DNA of 64,000 nt. Origin: Symsagittifera roscoffensis. Lineage: Eukaryota; Xenacoelomorpha; Acoela; Convolutidae. The notes under the pieces are model-generated. The model was not told the origin of the DNA, did no database searches, and worked only from the letters and a program-made list of their open reading frames with translations. Both the position numbers and the translations under genes were made by a program. Positions 59,039 to 64,000 of this stretch are shown one piece after another (the stretch's first letter is position 1; every line of letters begins with the position of its first letter). The stretch is from NCBI RefSeq assembly GCF_963678635.1, contig NC_087070.1, forward strand, positions 48,465,467-48,529,466, in the 5' to 3' direction.

Positions 59039-59900
59039 ACCGGTTGCTGTGCAAGTAGCACAGAATGTTCCGACCATACTCTTAAAAAACTCATAAAAAA
59101 GCTTTTCCATGTTTTTTTCAATTTTTTCTCAAAAGTTTTTTTTTGTGAGTGGTGTGGAAAAGGATAAGACGAAACCTAGAATTTAGGCATATTCGACAGT
59201 CACAGTAAAATAGGCGACTCGCGCAATGGTTCTAGTCGAAAAACGACAAAACATTTTGAAAAAGATTCGAAAATATTATTTTTTCAGTTTTTTTTGCAGC
59301 CTTTTTTTTGGAAGGTTGAACATTTTCCTTGCAAAATTGGTATTAAAATTTTCGAATATTTTTTGCTGGAGCAAAACTAAAGTTTTATGGCCTATCCTGC
59401 TAAAATAAGCCTCATCGCTTGATTTTTTTTGCTCGAGTCTAACTCGCGCAAAAAAGGCAAGCGAGCTTGCTTTATTTAGACTAACTCCGGTTTCAAGCCG
59501 GTTTTACTCGACACAGGGTTAATTGTTGAAAATTTTGTAAGGTCGCTCGAATTAGGGCTGAAAGGGCTTTAATATGATTTATCATTTTACCGATTACGTT
59601 GATTTTTTATGGTAAAGGTTTTTGGTTGAAAAACAAAATAAGCCTGCTGGCTCGCTTTACTCGCTCGAAAATGGATGAAAGATCAAAAATTTCAAACCGG
59701 TTATTCTCGACACTGGGAAATTTTTAAAGAAATTTAAAATTTTTGCTCGAATTACGATTGGAAGGACTTTATTATGATATATAACTCAACCCAGTCCAAT
59801 TATTATTTGCGGTACCTGATTGTGTAAGGAAAAAACTAAAACACACCCGAATACAAAGTTCCTCCCCATTTTCAATGATCGAAACAATAATGAATATAGA
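59039..59900 (-). repeat. Module R-like copy in reverse orientation with hairpin end
   Basis: The left end has ACCGGTTGCTGTGC, then CTGTGC-AAGTA-GCACAG, a perfect 6-bp hairpin (59047-59063), and AATGTTCCGAC (59064-59074). What follows is the reverse complement of the right end of the R array: GAATATGCC... for TGTCGAATATACTTTTAGG near 59190-59210, and text like the R start near 59740-59880 (CTCCCCATTTTCAAT; CAGGTACCGCAAAT). Copies are decayed, and the interior appears to hold more than one partial unit. Confidence 0.6.
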
Positions 59901-60756
59901 AAAACCCGTTATAAGTATACTGGAGAAAGTTGATAAAAGGTAGCCTTATATTTAAAAGGTTAAAATAAAATATAATTTTTTCAAAAGAACGTCAAAAAAG
60001 TTGTTTTTCTGATGTATTTTTTTTTGAGGTACGAAATCAATTTAGGAATTTTGCCACCTCCAAGTCTTAGGCAAAGTTAAATGCAGCTCCTCAGATAATA
60101 AAAGCGTGCTTTAAAACGTGTTTGGGCTATTTAATGCCAGCGTGCACTTTTGAACACAGAGGCAATAATTTAGAAAAGGCACTTCTACAAAATTTTCATA
60201 AACTTGTCTCAAATGATCTTCATTATGAGAAAAACGAGTCAAAAACAACATCAGCGCCGTTAGATAAGCATTCGAAATTATTTACGGAGCGGCAAGTGAG
60301 CAGATATTACTATGGCAGACGCCAGTTGAGCCAAAAACAAAAAGCTGTCCCAGAAAGTTTAAAACTTTGAAGTTTCAGATTCGATCAAAGTATTTACCTT
60401 TTATTCCTTCTGAAACATAAACAAGCATAATCGTCTCTTTTTGAATTTTAAAAGAAGCAAAATGCGATAACCAACTCAATATAGTATTATCTAACCCATT
60501 AAAGCAAAAACTTTTTTAAAAAAATGATAATTTAGGAAAATCAGAGTTGGCAGAATTAAACAAATTCTTCAGAATGACTTCAATTAGTGTTAAAATTGCT
60601 TATAATTTAAATCAGAAAAATTTTGGTGCTCTAAACAGAACTTCTATGCTTCGGAAATTAGGCTGACAAAAAATAAGTAAGCAAGCGATAGTCCGACCGA
60701 CCGTTCAAGGTTTCGAAAAAAGAAAACAATTTTTCCACACATCGAAGAAATCCTAG

Positions 60757-60840
60757 GTAGACCGAGCTCGAACTTTAGACCTTATCTTACAAAAGCGCGA
60801 GCTTTACCCCCAGACCAAGTGAGTGGGGCATCCGTTTTGT
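60757..60840 (-). repeat. Possible tRNA-derived fragment (SINE-like remnant)
   Basis: On the minus strand the sequence has a D-arm-like GGTCTGGGGGTAAAGCTC, an anticodon-arm-like CTTTTGTAAGATAAG and a B-box-like AAGTTCGAGCTC in the right order and spacing for a tRNA. The stems are imperfect and the acceptor ends do not pair, so it is not a working tRNA. A second B-box-like stretch (GCGTTCGACACC, minus) is at about 60900. Confidence 0.3.
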
Positions 60841-61418
60841 TGAGGTTCCATAGTAGAGCAAGGTCAATTTCTTACAGATCTTAAAAAACCGGTTCCACTG
60901 GTGTCGAACGCTAGACCTTATATTTCGAAGACCTTATATTTTATATGGAAAAAAGAGTAGTTACCGGTTACAAGTGCTTTGCTTTCACAAGTGAAATAAA
61001 GAAACTGACACCCAAATTTAAATCGGTTAAGTGGGACAAGGTCAAAATCTAGAACATGCGCAGAATCATTATCCAAGAACATCAACTCATTTTTGTCTTA
61101 TATATTTGAAAACGGCTTTAATGCTCTCATTTAACATAAACCGAAATACCAGTAAAAGGTAAAACAAAAAGACTTTTGTTGGACCTGCATCCCATTTCAT
61201 AGATATTGCGAATGATTTTAATTATTATGTGGTAAAAATTTTCGCCAGAATTTTCTAAAACAATTTAATGCTATTTGTTATCAATCTACTAGAATCATAT
61301 TGGTATCCTCTGCCTGAAAGCACTTCAGAGGAAAGATAAATAAGTGGTTTTTACTTTTAAAAATTTAAGCTAATCAACACAGTTAGTTGAATACAAATCA
61401 TAAAAAACTGCTCACATG

Positions 61419-61442
61419 AGGGTCAGCCCTGAATGTTTTGAC
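61419..61442 (+). repeat. Hairpin followed by GAATGTTTTGAC
   Basis: AGGGTCAGCCCT can form a short stem and is followed by GAATGTTTTGACTACCCTTT, closely like the site at 13335 (CAGGGCGAAGCCCTGAATGTTCCGACTGCCTTTT, quoted in parts as CAGGGC-GAA-GCCCTG, AATGTTCCGAC, TGCCTTTT). A decayed member of the same signature. Confidence 0.5.
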
Positions 61443-61721
61443 TACCCTTTGAAGTCTATTAGTTTTCGATAAAATTGATAAAATTTTTCTCAAAACTTTT
61501 ATTAATTTTAAAAAACTCAGATGAGCCCTGAAGACAGTTTTTGCCCTAGTTACTCAATGTATGCACTACTTAGTTGAGAACCTACTGTATTCTTTTGCTG
61601 GTATGTCTTTACTATAGATTCCTTTAAAAATTCACATATATGTTATATTTAATGAAGCAAAACCACATAAAACTAAATAAGAATTTCATCGGTCTTTAAA
61701 TTCTCCATGTTTTACCTGCAG

Positions 61722-61907
61722 GACAATAACTTGTTCGACAATCAATCATCTCAAGACACGTTCAAGGTCGAGTCGGCGGGGGGCGAGGAGCAGGAGAACC
61801 ATGGGGGTCTGGATATTTCTGCGAGTTCCAGTAGTCACCCTGTGGATTTATCCTCGGGCGAAAAGTGCAGTCAGGAAACGGTGGAGAATTTCATGAAACT
61901 AGTCCAG
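61722..61907 (+). CDS. Exon 2 of the zinc-ribbon / AT-hook protein gene
   Basis: Encodes residues 139-200, from DNNLFDNQSSQ to ENFMKLVQ. The acceptor is TTTTACCTGCAG and the donor is the strong CAG|GTGAGT; both ends are phase 0, which matches exon 1 and exon 3. The composition is acidic and serine-rich (SASSSSHPVDLSSGEKC), so it is probably a disordered linker. No domain is recognised. GC content is clearly higher than in the flanking introns, which supports it being a real exon. Confidence 0.85.
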
Positions 61908-63359
61908 GTGAGTCGCAAATTTATCTTCCAGTTTTAATTTTAAAATGAGACCAGGAAATCTCAATAAGAGAACTTGGGTGCTCAGTGCAATTATTGCAGA
62001 ATAGGCTCTTTTACACTTTTCCCCCACTTTTGAATTTCAGTTCTGAAAACCATTTTAACATTGTCATAACGTAATGAAATTTTGCATGGTGAACAAACTA
62101 ACTATTGTGAACAGGTTTTTTTTGATGCCTTAGATCGTAGCATCCCGCGTTTAGCCGTCAACCATACTAACACGTAAAACAACAATAAAACTTGCAAGAT
62201 GGAGGGGTAGTGGAAAAGAGTCGCCGAATATTCTGATTCCAGTATGTGGTTGCTCAATGTTCTCAAAAAATTGAAAATGGATTTTTGTTTCAAATTTTTC
62301 ATTGGATTCTTTCAACGTTGTGACAATACCTCCCTAAAAACTTCATAAAATAGTATAATATTGAAAATAATTTTTTTCTGAAGTTTTTAAAAATTGGATT
62401 GAGCGTTCACACTGACTCTCAGTTTCTTATCAAGTCGTAAACTTATTCTGAAAAACGGAAACATTTACGTCCGTTTTTCGTGACAGAATCCGATATACAC
62501 CTGTTACGACAACTTTTATATGATCCCATTTTTAATACTCTAGACCTCTTGTCGAGGTTGTTGAAATAGCGTGACAAAAACGCCCTAGGCTATAACTCGC
62601 GCTTAATATGGAAGAAAATTGATGTTAACGAAAACAAAAGAGTTGAATCTGCAAAAAAATCGCATAACCACTATGCGTGGTCTGTTTGTTTTTTTTTCCC
62701 AGCAAATTTTGACTACCTCAAACGAAAGCTCATAGGTGTCAAGTGTGGTTTAATGTTGAAGCCATTTTAGCCATGATTTGTATTCTAACAAAGTTGTCTC
62801 AGTGTCGAGAAAAATTGGTCTGAATGTATTCGTTTTTCAAATCAAATTAGGCAGTGGCTAGGCTGACAGCGGAATTCGATTAGAAGCTAACCACCAAATA
62901 TTATTCTGCTGCAATTATAACATTAATTTAGTTATTATCAACCACGCATTCGTTTATATTTTCAATCGCTTTTTCTAGAAAAATAACAGGAAGTTTTGAA
63001 CAAATATTTTAAAAAAGTTTTAATAACTTCTTTTGATTTTTTTTCTTGTTTTAGATATATTATTTCTGAATTTAGTGTCGTCACAACATTCGCACTAATT
63101 GCACAGCAACCGGCTATTCGTGTACATTAAGATTTAGCTAAAGTTTTTTAAGTTTTTTTTTTTTTTAGCATCATTCAGTCGCCGTATAGAGGCAGACGCT
63201 TGGCAGATCCGAAGATCAGACGATCCCATTGTTAATCTATAAAAATTGATTTTATATAATTTGAATGCATGTAAATGTAAATGTATAAATTAAATGTATT
63301 ATTGGAGAAATAAATTTTTACTTTTCTTCATTAAAAATGGGCATTTCTGATGCTTGCAG
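61908..63359 (+). other. Intron 2 (~1.45 kb)
   Basis: Donor GTGAGT and acceptor GATGCTTGCAG. Contains a decayed, direct-orientation module R-like stretch (about 62690-62870) and an inverted hairpin signature near its end. No gene inside. Confidence 0.75.
62690..63120 (+). repeat. Decayed module R-like stretch with inverted end signature
   Basis: Text such as GTCTCAGTGTCGAGAAAAATTGG followed by GTGGCTAGGC parallels GCACCAGTGTCGAAAAAAAG and GTGGTTGAAGC of module R. At 63077-63120 the minus strand reads AGCCGGTTGCTGTGCAATTA then GTGCGAATGTTGTGACGAC, a weak form of the signature at 59039-59074. This is the same relative order as at the right end of the R array. Confidence 0.45.
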
Positions 63360-63591
63360 GGCGAGAACGAGAGTAACAGTGGTGGTTTTGACGGAGACAC
63401 CGTGACAGTCATGCAACAGCCGATAACATCTTCTGTCCCAACTCAAAGAGGGGCCGAGGATTTTGTGGGTGGGGGCATGGATGTGTTTGGAAGACAGATT
63501 GGTAGTCCCAATTTAGGGGCGCCCAAAAAACGCGGGAGGCCACCGGGATCGAACTGGCTGCGCCAACAGAGGGATTTCATGGCACTGCAAG
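63360..63591 (+). CDS. Exon 3 of the zinc-ribbon / AT-hook protein gene (gene continues)
   Basis: Encodes residues 201-277 plus one base (phase 1). Acceptor GATGCTTGCAG, donor AAG|GTAAGA. The middle is glycine-rich (FVGGGMDVFGR), and residues about 256-263 read KKRGRPPG, a canonical AT-hook core (RGRP) that binds the minor groove of AT-rich DNA. It is followed by SNWLRQQRDFMALQ. The gene carries on past the window, so further domains, and so the family, remain unseen. The zinc ribbon plus AT-hook suggests a chromatin or transcription factor. Confidence 0.85.
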
Positions 63592-64000
63592 GTAAGAAAA
63601 GAGCTATTACTGAATTGTTTGATTGGGTCTAAGCTCCTCCGAGCCCTCATAAAATTTGGCTCCCCTAACATCTCAATAGGAAGGCATACTCCACTTTCAA
63701 ACAGCAAAATTTTACAGGTCACGAAAAACGTGATCGACTTCTAATTTCGAAAATGGAAATTAATTATCAGATTTCCCTGCGAAATAAAAGTTTTACCTAT
63801 TGATATAATTTTCTCAAATTGGGTTAATTTTATCATGGGTAAAAAAGTATTTATCATAAATTGTTTGTGAAATTCAAAAGCTTCAGGGGAAGGTATTGTT
63901 TCTTTAAAATTTGAAAGCTGAAGTTTTTTCAAAAAACAAGTCAGTTTTTTTTGTTTCCTTGCCTTCATTATTCTTTTCCAACTTTCAGTTGGCTATGTTT
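63592..64000 (+). other. Start of intron 3
   Basis: AT-rich sequence after the GTAAGA donor. No acceptor and next exon can be supported before the end of the window. Confidence 0.6.

Larger units (their letters stand above)
55324..61721 (+). other. Intron 1 (~6.4 kb)
   Basis: GT donor after TTCGGAAAG and acceptor TTTTACCTGCAG. The flanking exons join in phase 0. The intron contains decayed module R copies in reverse orientation, a 180-bp palindrome, interleaved inverted repeats and a possible tRNA-like fragment. A 76-82 codon open frame at 60122-60370 has no splice-site or domain support. Further small exons cannot be ruled out. Confidence 0.7.

Noticed and set aside
60122-60370. 82-codon frame in intron 1 as a possible extra exon
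   Set aside because: No good acceptor or donor at its edges, no recognisable domain, and its inclusion is not needed since exons 1 and 2 join in phase.

Overview
The window looks like nuclear DNA of an invertebrate animal. It is AT-rich, has one spliced gene with GT-AG introns, and is otherwise almost entirely repeats of many kinds and scales. There is no prokaryotic-style gene packing. I cannot name the species: the only host gene is incomplete, and the transposon families seen (hAT, MULE, Gypsy-like) are widespread.

Layout. 1-3.3 kb: a degenerate 21-23 bp minisatellite with a ~1.4 kb higher-order period, ending in a 230-bp 'tail'. 3.7-4.2 kb: an intact non-autonomous hAT element with an 8-bp target duplication. 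4.5-12.1 kb: 2.75 tandem copies of a ~2.75 kb unit, each full copy holding two short versions of the minisatellite plus tail. 12.1-15.2 kb: AT-rich DNA without a gene. 15.2-22.3 kb: nearly identical tandem copies (period 3,079-3,105 bp) of a dead mobile-element segment, with an ~890 bp module three times and, between, two interiors holding a MULE-type transposase fragment and a Gypsy-type integrase fragment. 22.3-27.6 kb: decayed DNA with minus-strand remains of a Gypsy-like element. 27.6-29.7 kb: a very regular 50-bp satellite, 41 units without a length change, with a 14-unit (700 bp) higher-order period. 29.95-47 kb: a compound block repeated three times, module M twice, then module N, then (in the 2nd and 3rd) module R; a solo LTR sits in the last M copy. 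47-52.5 kb: module R amplified as a ~945 bp tandem array with an alternating (dimeric) pattern. 52.5-54.9 kb: AT-rich upstream DNA. 54.9 kb to the end: three exons of a plus-strand gene whose protein starts with a four-cysteine zinc ribbon like the UPF0547 family and reaches an AT-hook in exon 3; the gene runs off the window.

How the parts relate. The same modules recur at several scales: minisatellite plus tail alone and inside the 2.75 kb unit; module R as a single part of a compound repeat, as a tandem array, and as decayed, often inverted copies in the introns of the gene. This suggests one continuing process that turns mobile-element pieces into tandem arrays. Apart from the three exons, none of the many short reading frames looks like a working gene. 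Most lack an ATG, repeat with the repeats, or lie in low-complexity sequence. The most noteworthy signals are the 50-bp satellite, whose minus strand carries the U1-type donor GTAAGTAT in nearly every unit; the recurrent 'hairpin followed by AATGTTCCGAC' signature at module R-like ends; and the recently amplified MULE/integrase composite.
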